64,000 nt of DNA from Acanthosepion esculentum (GCA_964036315.1 OZ038498.1:13638466-13702465); one strand, 5' to 3'. Shown: positions 46,619-57,735, counted from the stretch's first letter. Translations and numbers: made by a program. Notes: generated by a model not told the origin, from the letters alone.

Positions 46619-46970
46619 CAATGCTTCCCAACGTGGGGCGCATACCCCACCGGTGGGGCATGGTAATATTTTGTTGGGACATGCGTAGGATGTGACCCCT
46701 TCAGCTTACTATACCAACAGAATAAGGGGGCAATTCGAGAATGAGTTATTAACAGTGAATTGTTTTCTAGTGAGTCTGAGTGAGAGTGTTAATGTTAATG
46801 TGTGCTAATACATACGATGTATATACAGTATGTGTACATAAAATATTTTGTGTGTATGTATGTACATGTGTAATTAACATATATGTAAAAATTAAATATA
46901 ACAGGAGGGAACACCAGAATTTTAGAAATACCAAAGTGGGGTATGGTCCAAAATCGGTTGGGAAACACTT
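46619..46970. mobile_element. hAT-type MITE
   Basis: 352 bp with CAATGCTTCCCAAC at the left and, inverted, AAGTGTTTCCCAAC at the right (11 of 14), flanked by 8-bp near-duplicates CTTTAAAG and CTCTAAAG (46611-46618, 46971-46978). GGGGCATACCCCACC-type palindromic sequence lies near the left end. The 75-codon frame inside (46780-47007) has no domain. Confidence 0.65.
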
Positions 46971-46979
46971 CTCTAAAGT

Positions 46980-47385
46980 AATGCGTAAAATATTATTTAC
47001 TTATTAGGAAGAATTAGATGATTCTATATCAACCAGAACAAAGGTCGAATTAACCGTTAGCAACATCATCATCGCTACAAGCAGAATCTAAAGTCTCGTT
47101 GGAGATTTTCATTTTACAGAATTTTGGCTTGTTTAAAAAAACAGCATTTTAATTCTTCAAGTAATTACTGCCTGATTATACCTGAAGAAATTTGCAACGA
47201 TTTTGAAATAACACTAGCAAAATTACTTAAACTAATTCTCGGTTTACATTTTGTTCAACGCATTAACATGCGATCATTCGCACGTTCAGTAGTATAGAAC
47301 TATCAAAGAAACGCATAGAAATAAAATTACCAAGTGACAACGACAAAGATTTCAATTAAAAGCTTAACATCACCTGAATAGGCTT
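46980..47385. other. Unassigned AT-rich sequence
   Basis: Nothing recognised. Confidence 0.5.
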
Positions 47386-47390
47386 CAAGA

Positions 47391-49306
47391 CAGGGGTCAG
47401 TAACCCCAGGTCCCTGGCCCGTGAAGGATTTTTATTCGGCCCGCCAACTTAATTGTAACTCAACTCAATTACCATACTCATTCTTCTCTTTCGTTTCCAG
47501 GCGTGTTTTTTTTTTTCTGAACAAAACAAGCCCATGAAAACTAAGGAATGAGAAAATGGATTTTGAATGCCGAAATTTGAACGAAGGCTATTTTTTCATT
47601 GAGCATTTCGGAAAATGTGTTTGCTTAATTTGTCTAGAAACCATTGCCGTGATGAAAATTTCAAATATTAAACGGCATTATGAAACTCGTCATAATCATT
47701 CTAACAATTTCACTGGAAAGACACAAAAAGACGATGTTGCACGGCGGAGAAAGGATTTAATAAAGCCCTCATCATTTTCCACTAGAAAGTTTTCTGAAGA
47801 AAATGATAGAAATACTCGTGCTAGTTACGAGGCATCAAAACTCATTGCAGAAAGGATAAGACCTTTTAATAATGAAGAATTCTTCAAAGAATTATTGTTG
47901 AAAGTAGTGGATGTTGTTTGTTCTAAAAAAAAAGAATTATTTTCTGTGATCTGCTTATCAACAAGAACACTAACAGGCAAACCGAAGAACTGATAGAAAA
48001 TGTCAGAAGTGTCTTGGGGGACAGGTTAAAAAATCTAGAGTATTATTCTATTACTATCGATGAAACCATATATATGACGGATACTTGTCAATTTGCAGTG
48101 TTTCTGAGGGGGACTAACACTAATATTTGATATTGTGGAGGGTTTTTACAATTAATTCCTATAAAGGGGACCCTAGCGTTGGAGCAGATATTTTTGAAAG
48201 CATAATAAAATGGATAACCGAGCCGAATCCTCTTTCATCAAAGTTTATTAGAGTATCCACATACGGAGCACCAATGATGGCCGGAGAGAAAAAAGGGTTT
48301 GTTGTATTGCTCCAAAAACAGATTCGCTCTGATCACAAACTAATCAAACTTCATTGCATTATTTCATCAGGATGCATTATATACAAAGTCACTGAATTTT
48401 AAGAACATCATGATAGTGGCTGTGAAAAAGAATTTTATATTGTCAAGAGGACTAAATCATCGCCAATTTCAAGAATTTCTAAAACAAATTGAAGCAGAGT
48501 ATGTCGACCTTACATATTTTTCAAATATTCAATGGCTTAGCCACGAAAAAATTGCTGGAACGAGAGAGAAGAGATTACTCTGGATTTTGGAGAGCAAAGA
48601 TTAAGATCATTCCTACTTTCAGGATCCAGAGTGGATTGTCAATTTAGCATTTTTAGTGGACATCACGACCCACAAGTGCACTTTGAATCGTGAGCTTCAA
48701 GGAAAAAATAAGCTTATATTTGAGATGCTTGGTCAAATTAATGTTTTTGAAAGAAAATTTCAACTGTGGGAATCACAAGTTCAGAAAGGAAATTACTCTC
48801 ATTTTTCCAAGTCTCCAAAATCACAAGAGAAATATAATAGCAGACGTCTCTGTGAGGATCTATTCGGGATTTGAGAAGCGAATTTTCCTCCGGTTTCGCT
48901 GACTTCCGGCAAATATGAAAATCAATTCAAATTATTTGGTACTCCTTACTAAACAGACGAGGACCAAATGGCAGCAAAATATTAGTTGGAGTTAATCGAC
49001 TTATAAAGCGATAAATTTTTTAAATCAAAATTTAATTCCGAATCCACTGCTGACTTCTACAAGAAATATGTTTTGCCAAGCGGGAAATATAAAAAAGTCT
49101 ATTGAATAATATGAAAATGATGGTATCATTAATTGAAAGTACATGGGCTTGTGAAGAACTTTTCCAAAATGAAATATACGAAAAGTCGATTAAGAACAAG
49201 GGTGGGTGATGACCACCTAGATGATGTTTTGCTCTTGTCAACGACAAATATTTCATCTGGTGTGGATAAGTTATCGAATAATAAGCAGAAACAAGTGTTT
49301 CATTAA
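47391..49306 (+). pseudogene. hAT (Charlie-type) transposase related to GTF2IRD2/ZBED proteins
   Basis: Left terminus CAGGGGTCAGTAACC at 47391. Coding starts at 47556 with a BED-type zinc finger (CVCLICLE..SNIKRHYETRH), then KASKLIAERIRPF-like sequence. At least four stops or frameshifts follow between 47990 and 48900. Identifiable later blocks: TDTCQFAVFLRG (48080), ADIFESIIKWI (48185), GLNHRQFQEFLKQIEAEYVD (48450), WIVNLAFLVDITTHKCTLNR (48632), and a C-terminal dimerisation end KMKYTKSRLRTR, DDHLDDVLLLSTTN (49165-49250) with stop at 49306. This is the transposase family from which vertebrate GTF2IRD2 was domesticated; here it is plainly dead. The right terminus is missing; X copy 3 starts 12 bp after the stop. 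Confidence 0.85.
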
Positions 49307-49317
49307 ATAATTTGCCT

Positions 49318-49607
49318 TTTTTGCTTTTTATTGCTGGTATTAAAACCTATTTTTACACTTTCATAATTTTTTTGCCCCAGTTTCAGTGTTAACTATTAAC
49401 CCATAGCTGGGACCCCTAACAAGTGCTACCACCCCGGGTCAGAGTGGACCTGGGAACACCAGCAATTAAAAGGTGGTCCCACGCTCCTCAAAACCTCCTG
49501 ATCAAAGGCTTTACTGCTGGACGTAGTTTATCGTCTTACCAAGGACGCGGATGTAGTTTATCGTCTTACCCAGGACGTGGATGTAGTTTATCGTCATACC
49601 AAGGACG
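49318..49607 (-). mobile_element. Family X copy 3 (three 5' monomers, no tail units)
   Basis: On the minus strand it starts with three copies of the ~34-bp 5' monomer (GGTA.GACGATAAACTACAT), then the body (GAGGAGCGTGGGACCACCTT, TTGCTGGTGTTCCCAGGTCC, GGGGTGGTAGCACTTGTTAG, ACTATGGGTTAATAGTTAAC) and ends at GGTTTTAATACCAGCAATAA followed by AAGC. No 76-bp tail unit is attached. It sits at the missing 3' end of the hAT pseudogene. Confidence 0.75.
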
Positions 49608-49609
49608 GT

Positions 49610-50150
49610 ATCAAAATGTAAGATACATAATTTTTGAATTTTCAGAATGTTCAATATATAAGCAGTATAAATTATTGCAAATTGTGCGCTTGAGTAGCTA
49701 AATGCTGAAAATACTCAGCTGTGTGTTCTATAGTACAGTTTGTCCCTACATCGTTTCTACTACTTGTGCTTTCATGCAAAACTTATATCAACTGATATCA
49801 ACTCTTACATCAGCCACCATCCACTCGTTCATGTCAAGCATTAACTAAAGATTGACAATATTCTCTGGAGAATAAAAAATATATATATTCAGTTGATATT
49901 TATACTTTTTGGCACTTTAGTGCTCCTTAGACAATTCCAACCAGAGGCTACATTTTATTTCTATAGAAAATCTGATACCTTCTCATTAGGCGGCAGAAGA
50001 CAGATGTACGATAAAAAGCAGTTGTACAAGTGACATCATTGTCGGCCATTGAAAACTTTATGACGCACTGTTTCTTCTAACTGATATTAAAAAAAATGTG
50101 GGGGCAACAATGAATCTAGTGCGTTATAGTAGTGTGTATATATGTATGAG
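49610..50150. other. Unassigned sequence
   Basis: Nothing recognised. Confidence 0.5.
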
Positions 50151-50154
50151 TGAC

Positions 50155-50304
50155 AGAACTAATTTCAACTCGGAACTAATTTCACCTCGGAATTAATTTC
50201 ACCTCGGAATTAATTTCAAGTCGATTTAAAACCCCTAACCGCTAAATCTAACCCTAACCCCTAAATCTAACCCTAACCCTTAGTTCCGAGTTGAAATTAA
50301 TTCT
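50155..50304. mobile_element. Palindromic MITE-like element with telomere-like interior
   Basis: 150 bp. Outer 25 bp are inverted repeats with one mismatch (AGAACTAATTTCAACTCGGA at 50155, complement ending 50304). The left half has three further AATTTCACCTCGGAATT-type repeats. The interior 50231-50280 is a run of CCCTAA/CTAAAT variants resembling animal telomere repeats. No ORF and no clear TSD. Confidence 0.7.
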
Positions 50305-50434
50305 GCACCACATATTACGAGTATATTATGAAATGGACTAAGTCCGACAATTATGTTAATATATATTTTTATACGTTATTTTCATAGATACAGATATTTA
50401 TAATAAGCAGTATTAACTACATTTACTGGACTGA

Positions 50435-50652
50435 ATGTCCGAGAAATTTTATAGAAAATATGTCTCCTCCGACAGGATCGAACCTGTATCCTACACGGAA
50501 CCGACATATAGCCTGACGTGCTACACCATTTAGCTACAGAGGAAGCATCTGATTAGCAAGGTTAAATGGTATAGTATGTCAGGCTACGTGTAGGATACAG
50601 GTTCGATTCCTGTCGGAGGACGCATATTTTATTTCATATTTCTCGGAAAATG
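50435..50652. repeat. Inverted pair of tRNA-like SINE arms
   Basis: 50435-50497 is the reverse complement, with few mismatches, of about 50587-50652. Arms include CCGAGAAAT, ATAT.TCCTCCGACAGGA and TCGAACCTGTATCCTACACG. The loop of about 90 bp holds the rest of a minus-strand tRNA-like unit. Confidence 0.8.
50465..50543 (-). pseudogene. tRNA pseudogene (SINE-associated)
   Basis: 79 nt. The acceptor stem is intact (TCCTCTG with CGGAGGA, 7 pairs), and a D arm GCTA..TAGC is present. The anticodon stem has one mismatch and position 33 is G, not T. The T loop has lost one base (ACAGGTTCGATCCTGT) and there is a 14-nt stretch between the anticodon and T arms. Not a functional tRNA; amino acid identity not assignable. 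Confidence 0.65.
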
Positions 50653-50659
50653 AAGCTGG

Positions 50660-51180
50660 TAAATGCCGTTAATACTGTTTATTATAAACAGAGCATTTAC
50701 TTAAATATTTGTATCTATAAAAAGAATGTATATATCAAATATATATTAAGATATTTATATGTGTGCATATGCATATGTGTGTATGTATGTTTGTGTACCT
50801 GGTCCAAAATGAATTATTTTTCAGTCGTCGAATTTTCTGTATTTCCAAATCCTTGTCATCAATAGATATTTTCTCTGAATTCAATAACATTTTCTTCATA
50901 TTTATTGCAGGTAAAACAACTAGAGATTAAAGGTTGACAACATCAAGTGACTCCGTGTTCATTTTGTATTATAAATTCAAATAGAAAAAGAAGGATTGCT
51001 CGTTCTAGTAATTTGCGAATGAATTAATCTTTAACACTTTTCCAACTTGCTCTACCAAATAAGAACTGATATTTACAAAGCAGCGACTTAAACGTTGCAT
51101 ATTAGTACAAGAAACTCTTTAAAGATAATAAATTATGAAAGGAAAGTAGGTAATAAATTGATTTCAATTAGTGACGTTTG
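50660..51180. other. Unassigned AT-rich sequence
   Basis: Nothing recognised. Confidence 0.5.
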
Positions 51181-51186
51181 AATTTC

Positions 51187-52195
51187 AGATAGTCTTTTGT
51201 CATTTTGCTTTTCGGGCAGTTATTTGTCATTTTGCATTGCTGATAGTCATTTGTCATTTTGCATTTCGGATAGTCATCTGAAATTTTGCATTTCAGAGAC
51301 TCATTTGTCATTTTACATTTCGCATAGTTTTTTGTCATTTTGCATTTTGGATAGTCATTTGTCATTTTGCACTTCGAGTAGTCTTTTGGCATTTTGCATT
51401 ACTGATTGTCATTTGTCATTTTTCATTTCGGATAGTCATTTGTCATTTTGCATTTCTGATAGTCATTTGTCATTTTACATTTCGCATAGACTTTTGTCAT
51501 TTTGCATTTCGGATAGTCATTTGTCATTTTGCATTTCGAGTAGTCTTTTGGCATTTTGCATTACTGATTGTCATTTGTCATTTTTCCTTTCGGATAGTCA
51601 TTTGTCATTTTGCATTTCGGATAGTCATTTGACATTTTGCATTTCTGAGAGTCATTTGTCATTTTACATTTCGCATAGACTTTTGTCATTTTGCATTTCG
51701 GATAGTCATTTGTCATTTTGAACTTCGAGTAGTCTTTTGGCATTTTGCATTACTGATTGTCATTTGTCATTTTACATTTCGGATAGTCATTTGTCATTTT
51801 GATTTTCGGATACTCATTTGACATTTTGCATTTCGGATAGTCATTTGTCATTTTGCATTTCGGATAGTCATTTGTTATTTTTCACTTCGTGTAGTCTTTT
51901 GGCATTTTGCATTACTGATTGTCATTTGCCATTTTGCATTTCGGATAGGCTTTTATCATTTTGCATTTCGGATATGCTTTTGTCATTTTGCATTACTGAT
52001 AGTCATTTGTCATTTTTCACTTCAGATATGCTTTTGACATTTTGCGTTACTGAGTGTTATTTGTCATTTTCCATTTTGGATATCTTTTGTCATTTTGCAT
52101 TTCGGATAGTCATTTGTCATTTTGCGTTACTGATAGTCATTTGTCATTTTGCTTTTCGGATAGTCATTTGTCATTTTGTATTACTCATAGACATT
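51187..52195. repeat. 27-bp minisatellite with 6-7-unit higher-order repeat
   Basis: About 37 copies of AGTCATTTGTCATTTTGCAT plus TTCGGAT. The variant CGAGTAGTCTTTTGGCAT (or CGTGTAGTC) recurs near 51373, 51536, 51724 and 51887, about 162, 189 and 162 bp apart, i.e. six or seven units. 27 is a multiple of 3, so frames stay open on both strands (SDSHLSFCI plus, NDYPKCKMT minus). No splice or start context supports a protein. Confidence 0.9.
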
Positions 52196-53060
52196 TAAAT
52201 GATAATTAAAACACTGTAAAATCCAATATCAAGAAATCCCAGCACACCTCTCTGCTATCAATCATCTGTCCGTTCCAACCGCCCGATTCAAAAAGAAAAG
52301 ACCTCGTCCTGAAGAAACGTGCTCTTGTATCAGTTACATGCTCGCGCATGCGTATCGCCAACACATACGCTATGACGGAATTACAAATGGCGTCCATGAC
52401 CGCCCCTTGGTTTTCACTTCACTACATGAGACACATGCCGCTTATATGTAGTAAAACCGATGCAAAAAGAAAAGACAGGATTTAACTCAACCACAAATCC
52501 CTCGATTCCTTTACGTAGAAACACTGAAATTCATCTCAGTACAATTCATGATGTAACAATTTGTTTCACATTTTTACTTTTACATTTATACTGCAGGCAA
52601 CTAAAATTGAACTTACAATATGAAACATGTTATATCAACATCTCATTCGTGGATATTTATGCAGTCTAAAAGTAAAATACAAACAGCAACATGTTTAATC
52701 TCCTTATATGCAAAAACGCTTTTGCAAAGATAAAGTTTCACTAGTAAAAGGCCCTGAATTTCCCCCTGATAATTCTTTGCGCGTACGCTATTTTAAGATT
52801 CAAATATCCTTCAACCATAATTCATCAAGAAAACAAAATTAGCTGAAATAGGTAAACATTTTTCTGTTTATACAATAATAACAGCACCAAAAACTCCAAC
52901 AACACAGATAATAACAACAACAACTTACTTGGCTACCATGTATAAAATTCTCACACAAATCCTTACTGTACAGACAGACATCTTGTTAAAACCCAAAGGG
53001 GTGTTGTGTAAACGTCGCTTTTGTGCATATAGTGACCATTTCCTGATAAATAAAATGACT
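52196..53060. other. Unassigned sequence
   Basis: Nothing recognised. 52290-52400 is less AT-rich than its surroundings. Confidence 0.5.
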
Positions 53061-53078
53061 TTATAAGATTGCCAGTTC

Positions 53079-53573
53079 TTTGAAGAACTCTCCATTAGTA
53101 AAAGGTCTTATCCTTTCTGCAATGAGTTTTGATGCCTCGTAACTAGCACGAGTATTTCTATCATTTTCTTCAGAAAACTTTCTAGTGGAAAATGATGAGG
53201 GCTTTATTAAATCCTTTCTCCGCCGTGCAACATCGTCTTTTTGTGTCTTTCCAGTGAAATTGTTAGAATGATTATGACGAGTTTCATAATGCCGTTTAAT
53301 ATTTGAAATTTTCATCACGGCAAAGGTTTCTAGACAAATTAAGCAAACACATTTTCCGAAATGCTCAATGAAGAAATAGCCTTCGTTAAAATTTCGGCAC
53401 TCAAAATCCACTTTCCATTCCTTAGTTTTCATGGGCTTGTTTTTGTTCAGAAAAAAAAAGACTCCTGGAAACGAAAGAAAAGAATGAGTATGGTAATTGA
53501 GTTGAGTTACAATTAAGTTGGCGGGCCGAATAAAAATCCTTCACGGGCCAGGGACCTGGGGTTACTGACCCCT
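53079..53573 (-). pseudogene. 5'-part copy of the hAT transposase, opposite orientation
   Basis: About 495 bp, near-identical (few substitutions) to 47391-47890, on the other strand. It keeps the terminus TCAGTAACCCC, the 5' non-coding region and the BED finger (CVCLICLET..IKRHYETRH) in a 123-codon frame 53432-53061. It ends abruptly after the FFKEL codons. Longer continuous frame than the 47-kb copy over this part. A deletion derivative or truncated copy. Confidence 0.85.
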
Positions 53574-53784
53574 TTTTTAAAGTATATTATGGTGTTGTTA
53601 AGCTTTAAAAAAAACATCATTAAAATCTCTCAATGGCATAGATTGACTACAAATAAGCATTTGACAGTCTTCCTCATAGCCAGTTAGAAATGTTTTGGGA
53701 AGTATATAAAATACCACCTGTCATGAGAAGTTTTCTTTCTCAAACCATGAAAAATGAACCTAATTCTAAACGCCGAATATAACG

Positions 53785-54290
53785 TCATTAAAGTAAATTT
53801 TGGTATATTCTAATGAGATTCGCTTTTCCCCTATCTTTATGACATTATTTCCTTTAAGCAAACTTCTCAACAAACACGATGGCTGCAAGATTACAGACAG
53901 AACTATCAATCATTTATTTTATATGATTGATTTGAAACAGTTTGCCAAAGATGACCATCAGCTTGAGAGTCTACTCATAACGATAAAATGAAGTTCATCG
54001 ATGACATAAAAAGGGGCGATTGATAAAGGTGTTAAAACAACATTTGTGCGAGGAAAGTTTTACGAAAATGTCTTACTTGACAATGACACATCAATTAAAG
54101 AGTTCCAGCCTGAAAAAAAAAACAAGTATTTGGAAATATATAAGATGGATGATACAAAAAGCTCACTGGTGAGAGAAAATATCAGGCAAGAATGCTACAG
54201 AAGAATAATTCTTATATAAAAAGTGAATTAAATGCACGGAATTGAATTGAAGCCATCAATACATTAGAAATATTTGTGGCGATGAACAGC
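53785..54290 (+). pseudogene. R2-like RT fragment
   Basis: Plus-strand remnant: FPLSKLLNKHDGCKITDRTI (53850), then HLFYMIDLKQFAKDDHQLES, where MID replaces the MDD/ADD catalytic pair (53910-53970), VKTTFVRGKF (54030), SIKEFQPEKKNKYLEIYKMD (54090-54150) and RENIRQECYRRI (54175). The order fits the palm-thumb part of R2-superfamily elements with restriction-like endonuclease. One frameshift and several stops. May be the upstream part of the element family seen at 21080-22060. Confidence 0.65.
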
Positions 54291-54302
54291 GTTAAACTTT
54301 AT

Positions 54303-54995
54303 AAATTATATTTATGCTGATGACACAACTATTTACTCCTGTTTTAATGTTAAATCTGATAGGTTCGATAAAGTCAAATTGGCAGCTAAAATGACCTGCA
54401 ATCTGTTGTTAAATGGGGCAAGAAATAGCCTGTTAATTTTAACACCTCCAAAATCAAACAGTTCACTTTTAATCGTCCTACAGAACCATTCTTTGTCTTC
54501 CATCAGTATAGCCGATACTAACCTCCAGGAGAATAATTTATTGCACCTTCTAGGTCGAACATCCACTGATCAATTGGAACGATTAAATTGAATCACTTGC
54601 TAGGTTTGCTGCAAGAAAGTTAGGTTTGATCTTTAGTGCTAAAGAATTTGTCTTGCCAGAACCTGACACGATCATAAGTCTACCATCCGTGCATTGAATA
54701 TTCCTGCCACATCTGATCTGGTGCTTCTGCTTTGTATCTAGAGATTCTTGACAGAATCCTAAGAAGGACCTTCAATGTTATCGATACTGACCTATCATCT
54801 CGGTTTCAACCACCTTCCCCACCTTCGTAACGTAGCTTCCTTGTGTCTTGTCTATAAATATTTTCATGGTAATTGTTCAGATGATTTTTCCCTTTTTCGT
54901 ACCTTGTCTTCGCGAATTTAATCGCAGTACTAGACTGGCACCTAGATCTCATCATTTTACTGTTGAAATTATTTTACTGTTGAAATCATTTTACT
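54303..54995 (+). pseudogene. Jockey-like RT fragment with intact YADD box
   Basis: Starts in the palm at YIYADDTTIYSCFNVKSDRF (54305-54365), continues VKLAAKMTCNLL, then after a shift SKIKQFTF-type, SISIADTNLQENNLLHLLG (54500-54555), PETDT..I..ST-type (54660), SSRFQPPSPP/HLRNVASLCLVYKYFHGN alternatives (54800-54870) and TRLAPRSHHF-type end (54930). Shifted at several points. It begins right after the R2-like fragment with no visible boundary motif. Confidence 0.7.
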
Positions 54996-55169
54996 ATCTT
55001 CTAAAAGCCTACATCAATTAAAAATGTCCTTGCTGACGTCTGTTGAACTTCAGAAATACTTACAAGGACTAAACTTGTACACGAAATGACCAGATTGCAT
55101 TCTCTCTTTCCAAGGAAACTGTAAAATGCAGGTTGATGTTTTTCATTTTTTAAATGTCACAGAATACTG

Positions 55170-55480
55170 GCTTATGATTTATGGATAGCGGCTCGAATTG
55201 AGAAATCAGAGAGCTGAGTTCGAATTCCAGTCGAATCCATTGCATTCACTTACGTGCTAATACCCTTGGTAAATGTATTAATCATCTTCTTCTCCATCCA
55301 GCTATGGGTAAATAGCAGGACAGACCGGGTTCTGTAGCTTTGGATAGCAAGTTGTCTACCGCAGAAAGAAATGGCAACTTACCGCAGGAAAAAATCTGCC
55401 TCGTCGGTCATGTATCGAATGATACATGATCGCCTAAGCGTGTGTCACACATGGCACATAACTGACTGACTGAGTGAATG
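55170..55480 (+). mobile_element. tRNA-derived SINE (tRNA-only relative of 2800-3063)
   Basis: A-box region ATGATTTATGGATAGCGGCT (55174), anticodon-arm region GAGAAATCAGAGAGC, B-box region TGAGTTCGAATTCCAG (55215-55230). Then a body ATTCACTTACGTGCTAATAC, CTTCTTCTCCATCCAGCTAT, TTCTGTAGCTTTGGATAGCA and a 3' part ending CACATGGCACATAACTGACT. Its first half matches the body of the 5S-tRNA composite. Confidence 0.7.
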
Positions 55481-55484
55481 GCCA

Positions 55485-55980
55485 AAATGTAAATGGATAA
55501 AATCGAACTGACTGGGAAAATAAATCAGAACATGGAAAATATCCACAAAGAGTAAACAGTAATGATGTCGATATAACTTCAACTCATCATTGGCTTTCCA
55601 TAGCTAGCCTAAAATATCAGACAGAATAGTTTACAGTTGTAACGAAAGATCAAAGTCTAACAACTAGAAACTATCATCACAACATTCTCTAAAATGATGT
55701 CAGCCCCCTATGCAGAAGTTTTGGCTTACTTCCAGAAGATGTTTCTCACTTCAGCACGTTCTTAGTCACAACAGAATACCTACCGCGCCATGATAAAGTA
55801 TTCTAAAATATTCACTTAGGAATATGGGACAAGTACAACCTAGTACAAGAAACAATTGATGGCAGCACAAACCAAATTCTAATGGAAATTGTCCAGTCGA
55901 AATAGGTAGAAAAATAAAAACCAATAAGTCAGGTATAATTGTCAAAGACATTTTTGGGGGAAAAAATCCTTGCTCGTTGA
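55485..55980. other. Unassigned sequence
   Basis: Nothing recognised. Confidence 0.5.
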
Positions 55981-55984
55981 GATA

Positions 55985-56252
55985 CGCTTTTGTGCAAATT
56001 AATTGAAACAAAATGAATAATTCCGTTATTATTTACTTTTTTTCGTATTTTTTTCAATGAAACATGACCCAATGCACATCTTAATACTTCGTATGTCCAT
56101 TCCACGAAGTCATTCCTTGCAGATTGACCACATATTCTCGATTGGATTTAAATTAGGAGAGTTTCTGGGTCAATCTATAGTACTTTGATTTGCTCACTGG
56201 TAAGGCTTGCCAGTATCTTCGTGCAGTGTTACAATTTTCGTCTATCGCAGAC
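55985..56252 (-). mobile_element. Truncated Tc1/mariner copy
   Basis: Collinear with the left ~270 bp of 26360-26879 (TGTGCAAATTAATTGAAACA, ATGAATAATTCCG, CTTGCAGATTGACCACATAT, TCTATAGTACTTTGATTT). TA precedes the left end (55983-55984). It stops at CTATCGCAGACAATG; the right terminus is absent. Confidence 0.75.
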
Positions 56253-56259
56253 AATGACA

Positions 56260-57125
56260 ATGACCGTCTCTCACGCTGGCCAATAGAATCTTCCTGCCTA
56301 TTCGTGGCAGCCAGCTATAGGCTCTCACTCTGGCCGGTAGAAAATGGCCGCAAACTACATGAAAACTGCCGTAGAAGCATGAGAAAATCGATTATTTCCC
56401 CTATCGATGGGAGTAGGGAAATGCAACTTGGAGCATGTGCATGTAAATTTTGGTGCAAATCCGTCGAAAATTGCGGCTGTGCATTCGTTACACACACACA
56501 CATCCTACCTTTTATAGATAGAGATATATACATATATATACATATATATATATAGATATATGTATGTATATACATATATATATATACATTTTTTTAAGGG
56601 TCACGAGGATATTTCCTGTCTCGTCGCCTTTTTGTGTGTGTATATATCTAAATACGTCTGCGTGTTTATGTATTATAATCTGATTGTGTATGTATTGTCT
56701 TTTGCAAGATGTCATCCTCCCCTGCCTTTGTTTATCATTCAAATGTTGTCACGAAGTTCAGAGCAAAATTTGAACTTAACGTTTATTCCAACTTAATTTC
56801 AATAAAAACAAAATAAATAGAATAACATATGTATTTTTTCTTTTTTCCTCAGTAATTTTATCATTTTAAACTTAATAGAGATTAAATATAAATTTTAAAA
56901 TGGGTGATTTTTAATTTTTAATTTCAAATTTTATCGTATAATTTAATATTTATTAGTTAGAATAAATTCTATTTTTGTCTAACCCCAACATTAAAGCATT
57001 CCTTAGTTCGTTGTCAAGATTTTTGAATTCTCATATACATGTATTTTGATTGATCATTCCAGCTTATGTAATAAGCGAGGGGTGTTTGATTGATTTGAAC
57101 CTTTTAAAACCTTTTATTCTACATT
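56260..57125. other. Unassigned; AT/CA-rich tract at 56490-56590
   Basis: Contains a small direct duplication (CTCTCACGCTGGCCAATAGA near 56269 and CTCTCACTCTGGCCGGTAGA near 56323) and a TATATACA-rich tract. No gene. Confidence 0.45.
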
Positions 57126-57131
57126 CAATAT

Positions 57132-57187
57132 CATCACTTGATAAGACACCAGAAGTGTTGAAACAAAATGGCTATTTTTTAGTGATT
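57132..57187 (+). ncRNA. Decayed hammerhead-like motif
   Basis: Same layout as 43079-43144 with lesions. Core one reads TTGATAA (two changes from CTGATGA, 57138-57144). Helix II is GACAC/GTGTT (57145-57149, 57155-57159). GAAA is at 57160-57163. Helix III keeps five pairs with one mismatch. The cleavage position is TTA ending at 57181. Helix I ATCAC/GTGAT (57133-57137, 57182-57186) is intact. The core changes should abolish cleavage. Also next to a (TA)n tract. Confidence 0.5.
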
Positions 57188-57222
57188 TTATAACATATTA
57201 TTTTATAATTTTCGAATAAATA

Positions 57223-57225
<3 letters not shown>

Positions 57226-57282
<57 letters not shown>
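57226..57282. repeat. (TA)n microsatellite
   Basis: About 28 TA units. Confidence 0.95.
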
Positions 57283-57284
<2 letters not shown>

Positions 57285-57290
<6 letters not shown>

Positions 57291-57735
57291 TACATACAGA
57301 ACTTTACACATTTTACAACGATTTCTCTTTCATATCTTCAATGTTTTACGATTTTATTGAATTTTACACACGTGGTATAATTTTAGTTTTTCTGGCTCTG
57401 CACTATATAATTACATATTTTAACTGAGAAATAAATTTTAAATGTACATACAAGTAGATATTTTAATGAATGTTTAAACTAACAAAAACATTTCAGTGAA
57501 ATCATAAAATTAAGAAAAATGATGCTGGAAATGTCAGCTACACATCCAATAAACTATACCAATACACATGTCCTATTGACTTGCGGTCTCTTGAAATTAA
57601 AACTTGGAGTCAGCTCTTAAAACACACAACCTGATTTAAGTAATAATAATCCCTCATATCCGGAGAGCTTCATATGCGGAATCCCGCATATCCGGACATG
57701 ATTTTGATGTGCATATTTGAATTATTTGAGTCATA
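57285..57735. other. Unassigned AT-rich sequence
   Basis: 57655-57705 contains CATATCCGGA..GCATATGCGG-type dyads; CATATCCGG recurs near 58675. No gene. Confidence 0.45.

Noticed and set aside
50465..50543. Functional tRNA gene
   Set aside because: The acceptor stem pairs, but T33 is missing, the T loop is one base short and the variable region is abnormal; it lies in a SINE inverted repeat.
51197..51721. 174-codon SDSHLSFCI frame and its antisense
   Set aside because: Explained by a 27-bp satellite whose length is a multiple of three.
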